NCBI RefSeq assembly: GCF_900108085.1
Contig: NZ_FNVR01000006.1
Coordinates: 62,001 to 126,000, forward strand
Reading direction: 5' to 3'
Length of the DNA: 64,000 nucleotides
Origin: Algoriphagus boritolerans DSM 17298 = JCM 18970
GTDB taxonomy: Bacteria > Bacteroidota > Bacteroidia > Cytophagales > Cyclobacteriaceae
Positions 18,267 to 26,828 of this stretch are shown piece by piece; within the stretch, counting starts at the first letter, position 1, and every line of letters begins with the position of its first letter. The position numbers and the translations under genes were made by a program. The notes under the pieces are model-generated. The model was not told the DNA's origin. It saw only the letters and a program-made list of their open reading frames with translations, and did not search any database.

Positions 18267-18662
18267 ATGTCCGTGCTAATACTTATAGTTTCAGCCTTTT
18301 TATGGATTTATTCTCCTGTTAATGAGAGGAGTCCAGAGGAATCGATCGACCCGATAGTTTCTGCCATTGGAAGCGGTTCGAGCAGCGAATTAGCACGCTT
18401 TTTTGATTCCAGTATTTCCATGAATGTCAATGGGCAGCAAGGGGAATATTCCAAAAACCAGGCAGAGATTGTTCTTAGAGATTTTTTTAAGAAAAATCCA
18501 TCCCAAGGCTTTACCTTGATTTTTCAAAATGAAAACCCCGGAAGCCTAAGCACTTATATCGGTGAATATGCCACCAATCAGGTGAGCTTTAAAGTTTTCA
18601 TTAAAGTTTCCCAAAATGGGTCCGGTTTTCGGATTTATAGCTTAGACTTTGTAAAAAGCTAA
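18267..18662 (+). CDS. DUF4783 domain protein, exported
   Basis: 131 residues from the ATG at 18267, preceded by AGGGTG; a longer frame begins only at a TTG. A signal peptide or anchor (about 1-18) is followed by a cystatin/NTF2-like small domain: IVSAIGSGSSSELARFFDSSISMNVNG, YSKNQAEIVLRDFFKKNP and YIGEYATNQVSFKVFIKV are the DUF4783 hallmarks. The family is common in Bacteroidota and has no established function. nadC follows 42 bp downstream on the same strand; in related genomes the two are often adjacent as far as I recall, so a shared transcript is likely. Confidence 0.8.
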   Translation: MSVLILIVSAFLWIYSPVNERSPEESIDPIVSAIGSGSSSELARFFDSSISMNVNGQQGEYSKNQAEIVLRDFFKKNPSQGFTLIFQNENPGSLSTYIGEYATNQVSFKVFIKVSQNGSGFRIYSLDFVKS

Positions 18663-18704
18663 TTACAATCGTCGTATGCCGTTCATTTTGGCTATTTTTG
18701 GCAC

Positions 18705-19562
18705 ATGAAGCCCGCTTACCTGACGCCTGAGTCACTCCAAAAATTTATTCAATCCGCTCTCCTTGAAGATATTGGTCCGGGAGATTATTCTTCTTTGGCT
18801 TCAATTCCGGAGGGAAAAACGGGGCGTGCTCAGCTTCTGATCAAGGATGAGGGGATTCTTGCAGGCGTTGAACTTGCCGGTGAAATCTTCAAGTCCGTAG
18901 ACCCTAGACTTGAAGTGCAATTTTTCAAAAAAGATGGAGATGCAGTGAAAGCAGGAGATGTGGGACTCATCGTTTCAGGCCCTTCAGCTTCCATCTTATC
19001 AGCAGAACGTCTCGTACTCAACTGCATGCAGCGAATGAGTGCCATTGCTACTAAAACGCACCGATTGAGTCAGCTGATTTCCCATACCAAAGCAAAACTG
19101 ATGGACACTCGCAAAACCACTCCCAATTTCCGGTTGATGGAAAAGTGGGCGGTACTCATAGGCGGGGGAGTAAATCACCGTTTTGCACTCTATGACATGG
19201 TGATGCTCAAGGACAATCATGTCGACTTTGCCGGAGGAATCCGTGAAGCCATTGAGCGAACCAAAAAATACCTGGCAGAAAACAGCCTAAATCTGAAGAT
19301 TGAAATAGAAACCCGAAATCTGAATGAAGTTCGTCAGGTCTTGGAAGTAGGTGGAATAGACTACATCATGCTCGACAACATGGACTTTGCCACGATGCGT
19401 GAAGCTGTAAAAATGATTGACGGGAAATTTTCTACTGAAGCTTCTGGCGGAATTACAGAAGAAACACTGGCAAAGGTCGCTGAATGTGGGGTAGATTTTA
19501 TCTCGATGGGGGCTTTGACTCACTCGGTAAGCAGCCTGGATATCAGCTTAAAGGCGATTTAA
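18705..19562 (+). CDS. nadC: Nicotinate-nucleotide pyrophosphorylase (quinolinate phosphoribosyltransferase)
   Basis: 285 residues, normal length. Family markers: LLEDIGPGDYSS at the N terminus, LNCMQRMSAIATKTH, MDTRKTTPNFRLMEKWAVLIGGG (PRPP and quinolinate binding Arg/Lys residues), LKDNHV, and the C-terminal EASGGITEETL and ISMGALTHS of the TIM-barrel-like domain. It makes nicotinate mononucleotide from quinolinate and PRPP with release of CO2 in NAD synthesis. nadA and nadB are not in the window. Confidence 0.97.
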   Translation: MKPAYLTPESLQKFIQSALLEDIGPGDYSSLASIPEGKTGRAQLLIKDEGILAGVELAGEIFKSVDPRLEVQFFKKDGDAVKAGDVGLIVSGPSASILSAERLVLNCMQRMSAIATKTHRLSQLISHTKAKLMDTRKTTPNFRLMEKWAVLIGGGVNHRFALYDMVMLKDNHVDFAGGIREAIERTKKYLAENSLNLKIEIETRNLNEVRQVLEVGGIDYIMLDNMDFATMREAVKMIDGKFSTEASGGITEETLAKVAECGVDFISMGALTHSVSSLDISLKAI

Positions 19563-19635
19563 GGCAAAAAAAGAACAGAAAGCGATTTTTTGGCCTTTTA
19601 TGTGTGTAAGTAAACTTACAAAACCAATTCAATTA

Positions 19636-20069
19636 ATGAAGACAAAATTTGTGGTAATCGCTTTAATGTTGTTGGGGATTAATGTTGTTGGGGACTTTAT
19701 CTTCAATCTTCATGCAAATCGAGTTTTCCAGACACCAACTGGACCGATAAGCAATGGACAGTAGTCGAAATGCTTGACATACCCGTGCAAACCTCCAATT
19801 CTCCACAGGATGCACATCTGATTTTTAGCGCTGCGGAGAAAATGGTCAATGGAAGTGGAAGTTGCAACCGGATTTTTGGCCCTTATGAGATAGGCAATCG
19901 CAATAGCCTCAAGTTTGGAAACTTAGCCTCTACCATGATGGCCTGTCAAAATCAGGCCTTTGAAAATAAGCTTCTGGAAACGCTAAAATCCGTGGAGCGC
20001 TACCAGATCATTGGAGGAGAACTTTGGCTCAAAGACAGCCGCAAGCGAGTGATTTTGAAATTAAGATAA
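19636..20069 (+). pseudogene. Frameshifted META (HslJ-like) domain lipoprotein gene
   Basis: An ATG at 19636 opens a signal-peptide-like frame (MKTKFVVIALMLLG), which then closes in an unrelated frame. The META domain lies in another frame (upstream stop at 19680) and runs to 20069: a likely lipobox SSC, then NWTDKQWTVVEM, GSGSCNRIFGPYE, LASTMMACQNQ and LWLKDSRKRV, which fit HslJ/META proteins. Between them the 16-mer TTAATGTTGTTGGGGA is duplicated in tandem, which shifts the frame by +1, and a further single-base change is needed to join the parts. Translation from the ATG at 19770 would give only the domain without export, so the gene is probably dead or miscalled by assembly. Confidence 0.7.
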
Positions 20070-20164
20070 ATCGCAAGATTAGCAAATGAGAAGGCAAAGG
20101 ATCCTACTTGCTATGCTTTAGGGTTTCATTTTTCATCATGTTTATCCAATCGAAACAATATAAA

Positions 20165-20227
20165 AACGTGTCGATTTTTTTGAATATTTTCGACACGTTT
20201 GATTCATGTGTCGATTGCCTCGACATG
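20165..20227. repeat. Cluster of TGTCGA / TCGACA inverted repeats downstream of fic
   Basis: AACGTGTCGA (20165-20174) pairs with TCGACACGTT (20190-20199) across a T-rich loop. A second pair, CATGTGTCGA (20205-20214) and TCGACATG (20220-20227), is 5 bp apart. The pieces can act as a bidirectional terminator between the convergent META and Fic genes, or as a protein-binding array. Which one cannot be decided here. Confidence 0.55.
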
Positions 20228-20265
20228 TAATTCGGTATTAAAAAGGAATGGAAAATATTCCAGGA

Positions 20266-21357
20266 CTATTCAGACAAGACACTCATCAGGCCTAGATTAA
20301 TATAATACACCTCTTTGCCCAGCTTAATGGAATGGAGCAATCCCGTTTTTTCGATCTTTTTGAGATATTCCGCAGCAGTCTGACGCTTGGCAATCGAGTT
20401 TTCGTCGAGAATGCTTGTTTTGATATAGGGATAACTATAAAGCAGGTCAACTAATTCCTTTGAAAACGAAGCTTTGAGGGCCTCTTTTATAATGGGTTGA
20501 GCATCCTGCTTAAGTTTCAAAATGGTATTTATTTTCGAAAGAGTCATTTCTGCTGTTTCCCCAATCCCTTTTAGAACAAATTTTACCCAACCTTCCCAGT
20601 TTTGGTTTTCAGTAACTTCCCTAAGTAATCGGTAGTAATCTGGTTTATTTTGAATGATGTATCTACTAAGATACAAGACGGGTAAACCCAACAAATCTTT
20701 ATTGATTAAATACAGTACGTTCAATATCCTTCCCGTTCTTCCATTGCCATCACTGAAAGGATGTATAGCTTCAAATTGATAATGAATCACCGCCATTTTA
20801 ACCAAAGGATCCAAGTCGCTATACTCATCATCATTGATGAATTTTTCCAGTTCGGCCAGCTTTTGCCTAATAATTTCTTCCCCCTCGGGAGGAGTATAGA
20901 CTACAGCCTTTGTGGATGGGTTGGAAAGTTTTGTTCCGGGATTCTTTCGAATATTATCATCAGTATCTCGCAATTTTTGCATGATACCTACCAGTAGATT
21001 GGTCGTGATAAGGCCGTTTTTATTCATTTGGTTTAGCCCCCAATACATGGCCTCTCTATATTGAATCACTTCCTTGGCAGCTGGATTTTTGATGCGTTCG
21101 GTGATATTCAATGATGCTTTATAAAGTTCGTCCTGAGTGGTCACAATGTTTTCAATAGCACTTGACTCTTTACTTTCTTGAAGAACGATAGTATTTAAAA
21201 GTAAATTTGGATTTGGCAAGGTTTGACAATAGCCTTTTAATTCAGCTAATAACTTATTGGCTTTAATTATTTGTCTAAAAATATTGGGGGTTTCCAAGTT
21301 TGCTTTTGGAGGCAAATCAGGCAGGGAATTATAGGAAAAGTCTTTATCAAAACTCAT
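20266..21357 (-). CDS. Fic-family adenylyltransferase with N-terminal inhibitory motif and C-terminal winged helix
   Basis: 363 residues. The catalytic loop HPFSDGNGRTGR (199-210) is fully canonical, including the His base and the metal and phosphate ligands, so AMP transfer should be possible. SSAIEN at 65-70 fits the (S/T)xxxE(G/N) inhibitory motif, placing it in the class with an intramolecular N-terminal inhibitory helix. The last ~65 residues (SIAKRQTAAEYLKKIEKTGLL…) look like a winged-helix DNA-binding domain. The target is unknown; related proteins modify their hosts' own proteins or autoregulate. No antitoxin gene is adjacent, in line with built-in inhibition. Monocistronic. Confidence 0.9.
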   Translation of the reverse strand: MSFDKDFSYNSLPDLPPKANLETPNIFRQIIKANKLLAELKGYCQTLPNPNLLLNTIVLQESKESSAIENIVTTQDELYKASLNITERIKNPAAKEVIQYREAMYWGLNQMNKNGLITTNLLVGIMQKLRDTDDNIRKNPGTKLSNPSTKAVVYTPPEGEEIIRQKLAELEKFINDDEYSDLDPLVKMAVIHYQFEAIHPFSDGNGRTGRILNVLYLINKDLLGLPVLYLSRYIIQNKPDYYRLLREVTENQNWEGWVKFVLKGIGETAEMTLSKINTILKLKQDAQPIIKEALKASFSKELVDLLYSYPYIKTSILDENSIAKRQTAAEYLKKIEKTGLLHSIKLGKEVYYINLGLMSVLSE

Positions 21358-21429
21358 GCGCTTTTTGTTTTTTAAAATTGTCCGAATTCAGCAGTTTATT
21401 GCTTTAACCTAGCCTAGTCAGCTTATTTT

Positions 21430-21444
21430 TTCAACAATGTTGAA
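21430..21444. promoter_or_regulatory. 15-bp palindrome upstream of fic
   Basis: TTCAACAATGTTGAA is a perfect odd-centred palindrome about 73 bp before the fic start. It is placed to be an operator, perhaps for the Fic protein's own winged helix; this is inference. The rest of the 308-bp gap between queG and fic is AT-rich with no ORF I can support. Confidence 0.4.
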
Positions 21445-21665
21445 AGTAAGGTCCAAAAAGCACTTCCATTAAGTAAGAAAAAAAGTTTGGCTTTTGACAT
21501 TTACAAAGGAAATTATTTAATCAAGCGATTGAAAACCAAGATTTAAACAGGAATTTGCCTCCATTCTGTTGTTTAAATGTACTTGAGTTTTTTATCTATT
21601 TTGAATTTGGGTCGTATTCTACTAGATTTTCCTTCAGAAATTTATATTCAATATAAAAGTGATTC

Positions 21666-22604
21666 CTATTTCGGCCTGCTTAGGAACTCCACATTCCGCT
21701 TGATCCCCAAAAACTTTGGTCGCTTCACCGCCGACTTCGCAAACACCCGCTTGAAAGTCTCCTCAGTCATCTCTACCCAATCCCGATTGGAAAAGCCCGC
21801 CAATTCATCCTTAGGCTGAAAAGCAGGTTCCCGATTTGGTTTGGAAAATCGGTTCCAGGGACACACATCCTGACAAATGTCGCAGCCAAAGGCCCAATTT
21901 TCCATCTTTCCGGCAAACTCATCGGGAATCGCTTCTTTAAGCTCAATGGTCAAATAGGAAATACATCGCGACGCATCCACTACACCTGCCTGAACAATCG
22001 CATCGGTCGGACATGCATCGATGCATGCGGTGCAGGTTCCGCAGTAGTCTTTGGCCAAAGGCAAATCCGGTGTGACTTCCAAGTCGATGATTAACTCTGC
22101 CAAAAAGAAAAAGCTTCCCATCTCCCTATTGAGCAGCAGGCTATTTTTCCCGATCCAACCCAAGCCAGCTTTCTGGGCCCATTGCCGCTCCATGACCGGT
22201 GCCGAATCCACAAAAGAACGACCGTTGATTTCCCCAATTTCTTCCCTGAGCACTTCCAAAAACTCGGTGAGCTTAGTCCGAATCACGTCATGATAATCGG
22301 CTCCATAGGCGTATTTGGCGAGTTTGATGTCCTCAGATTGATGTGGAAGTTGCTTTTCGGGGTAGTAATTATAAATGAGTGAAACAACGGTTTTTGCACC
22401 TTCGACCAGTTTGGTTGGATCAAGTCGCTTGTCAAAGTGATTGGCCAAGTACCCCATTTTACCCTGATAGTTTCGGTTGAGCCATTCCTCCAGTCGCGGA
22501 GCTTCAGACTCCAAAAACTCCGCCTTAGCAATCCCACAAAAGTCAAAACCCAATCGCTTTGCGATGGATTTGATGAGTTGGGCGTGTTTATCGGCGGGGG
22601 TCAT
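21666..22604 (-). CDS. queG: Epoxyqueuosine reductase
   Basis: 312 residues. The N-terminal corrinoid-binding region contains [10 protein letters not shown] and the catalytic-Asp segment [21 protein letters not shown]. Two 4Fe-4S motifs follow: [12 protein letters not shown] and, with the distant Cys (ASRCISY), [12 protein letters not shown]. The HEAT-like extension found in longer QueG proteins is missing, as is usual in this phylum. It reduces epoxyqueuosine to queuosine in tRNA wobble modification. The gene is monocistronic and divergent from the DUF6364/PIN pair. Confidence 0.95.
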   Translation of the reverse strand: MTPADKHAQLIKSIAKRLGFDFCGIAKAEFLESEAPRLEEWLNRNYQGKMGYLANHFDKRLDPTKLVEGAKTVVSLIYNYYPEKQLPHQSEDIKLAKYAYGADYHDVIRTKLTEFLEVLREEIGEINGRSFVDSAPVMERQWAQKAGLGWIGKNSLLLNREMGSFFFLAELIIDLEVTPDLPLAKDYCGTCTACIDACPTDAIVQAGVVDASRCISYLTIELKEAIPDEFAGKMENWAFGCDICQDVCPWNRFSKPNREPAFQPKDELAGFSNRDWVEMTEETFKRVFAKSAVKRPKFLGIKRNVEFLSRPK

Positions 22605-22781
22605 AGGAATTCGAAAAGTACTTTAAATCATTTTAAAGAAGAAATTGAGAACATTAAGGAAAAGACACTTATATTTAAATCAAACACGTGTAATTATGAA
22701 ATATCCAAGTCCCAAGCTTTCGGACAGAGACATGATTAAAGTGGGCATTACAAATGGCCTTTAAAAACAAACTTAAATCAT

Positions 22782-23039
22782 ATGAAGACGAAACTAACAC
22801 TGACTATAAAAAAAGAAATTGTAGAAAAGGCTAAGAGGAAAGCGTCAAGTCAGGGAATTTCTCTTTCCAAGATGATTGAGAATATTTTTGAAAAAGAAGA
22901 CCCGGAATTGGAAAAAACCCCGGAACAACTTGCTGCCGCAAGATTTCTGGAAAGACTAAAAAACGAGGCTCCAATCAAAGCATTGGAAAAGTCAGACAAA
23001 GAATTAATCCGAGAGCATCGAGGTAAAAAATATGTTTAG
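22782..23039 (+). CDS. DUF6364-type antitoxin
   Basis: 85 residues, basic N terminus with a ribbon-helix-helix-like pattern (MKTKLTLTIKKEIVEKAKRK, then GISLSKMIENIFE) followed by a charged C-terminal helix that would bind the toxin. It overlaps the PIN gene by 8 bp, the typical antitoxin-first arrangement with coupled translation. By analogy it neutralises the PIN nuclease and represses its own promoter; the promoter was not identified. Confidence 0.85.
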   Translation: MKTKLTLTIKKEIVEKAKRKASSQGISLSKMIENIFEKEDPELEKTPEQLAAARFLERLKNEAPIKALEKSDKELIREHRGKKYV

Positions 23040-23445
23040 GATTTTTTTAGACACCAATGTTGCGCTCGATTTGATTGCAAATCGGGAACCTTTCGTTCAG
23101 GAAGCACTGCCTTTTTTAGTGCTAGCGAAAAATGGCGATGCCCGTCTGTATATTTCCGAAGTTTCAATAGGAACTATAATTTACATGTCTTTTGACCGAT
23201 TAAAGCTGGTTAATGCAGAGGAAAAATTGATCCAATTCATTGAATTCTGTCATATACTATCAGGTGGAAAAAAAGCCTTAATGGATTCATTGAACTCAGA
23301 TTTTAAAGACAAAGAGGATGGCCTTCAATATTTCACAGCGGTTGACAATGACATGGATTTTTTAATCACCCGAGATAAAAAAGACTTTAATACTGCCCTT
23401 GGAAAAATCCCAATCCTTACTCCAAACGAATTTTTTGCGAGTTGA
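23032..23445 (+). CDS. PIN-domain toxin (VapC-like RNase)
   Basis: 137 residues. PIN-fold acidic residues are present: Asp in IFLDTNVALDL, Glu/Asp in FKDKEDGLQYFTA, and Asp in DFLITRDKKDF. These coordinate Mg2+ or Mn2+ for RNA cleavage, so the toxin appears intact. The overlap with the upstream DUF6364 gene defines a complete type II toxin-antitoxin pair. The target RNA is unknown. Confidence 0.88.
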   Translation: MFRIFLDTNVALDLIANREPFVQEALPFLVLAKNGDARLYISEVSIGTIIYMSFDRLKLVNAEEKLIQFIEFCHILSGGKKALMDSLNSDFKDKEDGLQYFTAVDNDMDFLITRDKKDFNTALGKIPILTPNEFFAS

Positions 23446-23454
23446 TTAATTCTG

Positions 23455-23676
23455 CTATTTCCTCAAATCCTCCCGATCCTGATACCACTGTTCCTCAAAA
23501 GTTTCCTTAATCTCCACCGGAGCAGCCAACACCGACCATACCATCCACAAAACCAAAAACGGTCCAGCTAAGAAAATTGCCCAAATCAACGAATAGGCCA
23601 CATTAAACTGGATCAAGGTCACAAACAGGATTAATACTCCGGTCACGATTCCCACAGCACTGAAATAGTTCTTCAT
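23455..23676 (-). CDS. Small two-helix membrane protein
   Basis: 73 residues from the ATG at 23676; the longer frame starts at TTG and lacks sense before MKNYFSAVG. Two hydrophobic helices (about 5-22 and 25-47) are followed by a polar tail EIKETFEEQWYQDREDLRK. No family recognised. It ends 9 bp from the convergent PIN gene and is divergent from the VWA gene. Confidence 0.55.
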   Translation of the reverse strand: MKNYFSAVGIVTGVLILFVTLIQFNVAYSLIWAIFLAGPFLVLWMVWSVLAAPVEIKETFEEQWYQDREDLRK

Positions 23677-23827
23677 TTTTTTGAGGAATTTAGGATGCTT
23701 ATTAAACTCCCCAGCCCTTCCCTTTGTTAAACTCAAAACTTTACCTTGATCACCATCTTGATACTAGATACCCGCTACTTGATTCTTAAATCTCGTTTCT
23801 TGCTCCTCGAATCTAAAAATATTCAAA

Positions 23828-24928
23828 ATGAAAGGCTTCCGCTTTACCCAATATATTCCCCCAAATGACCCGGAGAAAAACACCTTTGAGAATCTGCTGA
23901 ACATCTTCCTGCAGCTTGTCACCATGACCGGAGGAGATGTGGGAGAAGCTTTGAGTTGGCTCACCAATCTGGATAAGCGCTACAATATGACCAATCCCAA
24001 CTACGGAATTGGTGATTTCATAGACGACCTCAAATCCAAAGGCTACCTCACCGAGGAAAATCAAAAAGGTGAATTCAAGATTACCGGAAAAGCGGAACAG
24101 AATATCCGGAAAAATGCCCTGGAAGAGATTTTCGGTAAACTCAAGCGTGGAAAATCCGGTCAACATAAAACCACCCATTCCGGCACGGGAGATGAACGGG
24201 GCACAGACCGAAGAGCTTTTGAATTCGGAGATAACCTCGATCAGATTGCCTTGACAGATTCCCTTCGCAATGCGCAGGCTAATCATGGATTTTCCGGCGA
24301 TTACCTCCTCACCGAGGATGACCTGGAAGTCATGGAAAATGAAGTCCGGTCCCAGACTTCCACGGTACTGATGATCGATATTTCACACTCCATGATTCTA
24401 TATGGTGAAGACCGGATCACTCCTGCCAAAAAGGTAGCCATGGCGCTCGCCGAACTTATAAAAACACGCTACCCAAAAGACACGCTGGACATCATCGTCT
24501 TTGGAAATGACGCCTGGCAAATCGAAATCAAGGACTTACCCTACCTGCAAGTGGGTCCTTATCACACCAATACCGTCGCCGGTTTGGAGCTCGCCATGGA
24601 TTTACTTCGCCGGCGAAAAAATCCAAACAAGCAGATTTTCATGATCACAGACGGTAAGCCGACTTGTCTGAAAGTGGGGATCAAATACTACAAAAACGCC
24701 TTTGGAATTGACAGTAAAATCCTGGCAGAAACGCTGAAACTAGCTGCGCAATGCCGAAAGCTGAAAATCCCCGTGACGACTTTCATGATCGCTTCAGATC
24801 CTTATTTGAAGGAATTTGTGAAAGAATTCACCAAAGTCAACAATGGAAATGCCTACTACTCCAGTCTCAAAGGGCTCGGAGATTTAATTTTTGAAGATTA
24901 CAGACGAAACCGAACCAAACGCTTCTAA
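23828..24928 (+). CDS. VWA-domain protein paired with a MoxR/ChlI-like ATPase
   Basis: 366 residues. The first ~120 residues are helical with no recognised domain. The C-terminal half is a von Willebrand A domain with a complete MIDAS: DISHS (184-188), the Thr of YHTNTVAGL, and ITDGKPT. This predicts Mg2+-dependent protein binding. It has no signal peptide, so it should act in the cytoplasm. The ATPase gene starts 2 bp downstream, an arrangement like CoxE/CoxD, NorD/NorQ or RavA-ViaA systems in which an AAA+ ring and a VWA adaptor remodel a client enzyme. The client is not evident. Confidence 0.85.
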   Translation: MKGFRFTQYIPPNDPEKNTFENLLNIFLQLVTMTGGDVGEALSWLTNLDKRYNMTNPNYGIGDFIDDLKSKGYLTEENQKGEFKITGKAEQNIRKNALEEIFGKLKRGKSGQHKTTHSGTGDERGTDRRAFEFGDNLDQIALTDSLRNAQANHGFSGDYLLTEDDLEVMENEVRSQTSTVLMIDISHSMILYGEDRITPAKKVAMALAELIKTRYPKDTLDIIVFGNDAWQIEIKDLPYLQVGPYHTNTVAGLELAMDLLRRRKNPNKQIFMITDGKPTCLKVGIKYYKNAFGIDSKILAETLKLAAQCRKLKIPVTTFMIASDPYLKEFVKEFTKVNNGNAYYSSLKGLGDLIFEDYRRNRTKRF

Positions 24929-24930
24929 GC

Positions 24931-26451
24931 ATGGACTACCAAAAACTCACCGGTCACCAACTCTTGCAAATCAAAACCCTCGGACAGCTCAAAGCTTCCG
25001 GCTACACTTCCAAATCCATCAAAGAAGAACTTCGCGACAACCTGATCCTGAAGATCAAGCGAAAGGAAAATGTCTTTGAGGGCATTTGGGGCTACGAAGA
25101 CACCGTCATTCCTGATATCGAGCGGGCAATCCTTTCCCGGCACAACATCAATTTGCTCGGTCTCCGTGGTCAGGCAAAAACGCGAATTGCCCGAATGATG
25201 ACGCACCTGTTGGACGAATATGTTCCTGTCGTTTTCGGCTCGGAACTAAATGATGACCCCTTGCAGCCGCTTTCGACTTTTGCTAAAGATCTGATCGAAG
25301 AAAAAGGTGACGATACACCCATCATCTGGTGGCATCGGGAAGACCGCTACACCGAGAAGTTAGCGACTCCGGACGTTTCAGTCGCCGATCTGATCGGTGA
25401 TGTAGACCCGATCAAGGCCGCGACGATGAAACTCAGCTACAACGACGAGCGGGTGATCCATTACGGGCTTGTACCCCGATCTCACCGTTCCATTTTTGTG
25501 ATCAATGAATTGCCAGACTTGCAGGCGAGAATTCAGGTGGCATTGTTTAATATTTTGCAGGAAGGGGATATTCAGATCAGAGGATTTAAGCTCCGTTTGC
25601 CGCTAGACATTCAGTTTGTCTTCACCGCCAACCCGGAAGATTACACTAACCGAGGTAGCATTGTAACTCCGCTGAAAGACCGAATCGAAAGTCAGATCAT
25701 CACGCATTATCCAAAGTCCATCGAGATCGGTCGTCGCATCACTGCACAGGAAGCCAATCTGAAGGGAAAGCCCGTAGAAAATATCTATGTGCCCGAATTG
25801 ATGAAGGATCTCATCGAGCAGATAGCGATCGAAGCGCGAAGTTCAGAATTGGTGGATGAGAAAAGTGGGGTTTCTGCTCGATTGACCATTTCGGCCTATG
25901 AAAATCTGATTTCCGCAGCCGAAAGACGCCTCTACCTGAATGGAGAATCAAACACCATAGTGCGCATCGCTGATTTGATTGGAGTAATTCCTGCCATTAC
26001 CGGAAAAGTAGAATTAGTCTATGAAGGGGAGCAAGAGGGTGCAGGATTGGTTGCATATAACCTGATCGGAAAAGCCATCCGAACCCAGTTTGTGAACTAT
26101 TTCCCATCTCCGGAGCAAAAGAAAAAGGAAAAAACCGGCAATCCTTATGTACTTCCACTGGCTTGGTTTGGCGAAGGAAATGTACTGGACATCTTAGCTT
26201 CCCAACCGGACAAGGAATACAAAAGCCTGCTGCACACCGTGCCGGGGTTGGAAGACGTGGTCACCCAGTTGGTGAAAAACTTGCCTGAAAAAGAGAAGGA
26301 ATTCTTTATGGAGTTTGCCCTTCATGGCTTGGCCGAATATTCCCAGCTGAGCAAAAAGCTTTTGGACACCGGACTTCAATTCAAGGACCTGTTCAGTTCA
26401 ATGTTTGATATGAATGAAGACGATGACTTCGAAGATGAAGAGGATAAGTAA
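24931..26451 (+). CDS. MoxR/magnesium-chelatase-like AAA+ ATPase
   Basis: 506 residues. ChlI-like AAA+ core: Walker A GLRGQAKTRIA (about 77-87), a Walker B region SIFVINELPDL with Asn before Glu in place of the usual Asp, sensor-1 FTANPEDYTNRG, then the PLKDRIESQI arginine-containing segment. The C-terminal ~200 residues form a helical lid plus a tail ending in an acidic Asp/Glu run. It likely forms a hexameric remodelling machine with the VWA protein encoded immediately upstream. Porphyrin or cobalamin genes are absent, so metal chelation into tetrapyrroles is unlikely despite the common annotation. Confidence 0.85.
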   Translation: MDYQKLTGHQLLQIKTLGQLKASGYTSKSIKEELRDNLILKIKRKENVFEGIWGYEDTVIPDIERAILSRHNINLLGLRGQAKTRIARMMTHLLDEYVPVVFGSELNDDPLQPLSTFAKDLIEEKGDDTPIIWWHREDRYTEKLATPDVSVADLIGDVDPIKAATMKLSYNDERVIHYGLVPRSHRSIFVINELPDLQARIQVALFNILQEGDIQIRGFKLRLPLDIQFVFTANPEDYTNRGSIVTPLKDRIESQIITHYPKSIEIGRRITAQEANLKGKPVENIYVPELMKDLIEQIAIEARSSELVDEKSGVSARLTISAYENLISAAERRLYLNGESNTIVRIADLIGVIPAITGKVELVYEGEQEGAGLVAYNLIGKAIRTQFVNYFPSPEQKKKEKTGNPYVLPLAWFGEGNVLDILASQPDKEYKSLLHTVPGLEDVVTQLVKNLPEKEKEFFMEFALHGLAEYSQLSKKLLDTGLQFKDLFSSMFDMNEDDDFEDEEDK

Positions 26452-26452
26452 G

Positions 26453-26476
26453 AAAGGGGCGCAAGCCTCTTTTTTT
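26453..26476 (+). terminator. Rho-independent terminator after the VWA/ATPase operon
   Basis: AAAGGGGC and GCCTCTTT form an 8-bp stem with one G-U pair around a GCAA tetraloop, followed by a T run. It starts directly after the ATPase stop codon. Confidence 0.7.
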
Positions 26477-26505
26477 GTTAAATTGAATTTTCAAAAGAAG
26501 TAACT

Positions 26506-26754
26506 ATGACCATTGCAGAGAAGAAAATTGATTTGATTTCTTGGCTATCCAATCTTCAGGACGAAGAGATTTTGGATCAATTAGAGTCTATTCGAAAGAA
26601 AACAGTTCTTGATACCTATCAAAAGACACTTTTTCCAATGTCCATGGAAGAATTTGAAAACCGGGTGGCAGAGGCAGAGGATGATATCAAGGCAGGTCGA
26701 TTTATTTCTCAAGAAGAACTCAAAAACCGAATCAAAGCAGGCAGGATTCTATGA
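26506..26754 (+). CDS. Antitoxin-like protein of a decayed RelE/ParE module
   Basis: 82 residues. The N-terminal half KKIDLISWLSNLQDEEILDQL resembles that of the protein at 56801 (LKLDLIQWLAQIQDESLLKKI); both fit the short addiction-module antitoxins found before RelE/ParE toxins. The C-terminal half is charged (EFENRVAEAEDDIKAGRFIS…). Its TGA overlaps the ATG of a short toxin fragment (ATGA). Since the toxin is truncated, this is probably an orphan antitoxin. Confidence 0.7.
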   Translation: MTIAEKKIDLISWLSNLQDEEILDQLESIRKKTVLDTYQKTLFPMSMEEFENRVAEAEDDIKAGRFISQEELKNRIKAGRIL

Positions 26755-26828
26755 AGATTTTTTGGTCGGAAAAGGGATTATTTGCACTGAAAGTTTACAA
26801 AGTCGATACAAATGGGAATAAACATTGA
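26751..26828 (+). pseudogene. Truncated RelE/ParE toxin fragment
   Basis: 25 codons beginning MKIFWSEKGLFALKVY, which resembles the first strand and helix of RelE/ParE toxins (I-x-W-S-x-K), then an abrupt stop. The family is normally 90-100 residues, so about three quarters is missing. The coding potential then passes into the overlapping HEPN gene, suggesting a deletion that fused two neighbouring modules. The assignment rests on a short match and on the antitoxin directly upstream. Confidence 0.5.

Noticed and set aside
23813-24286. Minus-strand 157-codon frame inside the VWA gene
   Set aside because: Antisense shadow of a gene with intact MIDAS motifs; no independent family match.
24931-26451. 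Magnesium chelatase subunit for chlorophyll synthesis
   Set aside because: No chlorophyll or bacteriochlorophyll genes are near, and the partner is a stand-alone VWA protein; the MoxR-like remodelling role fits better.
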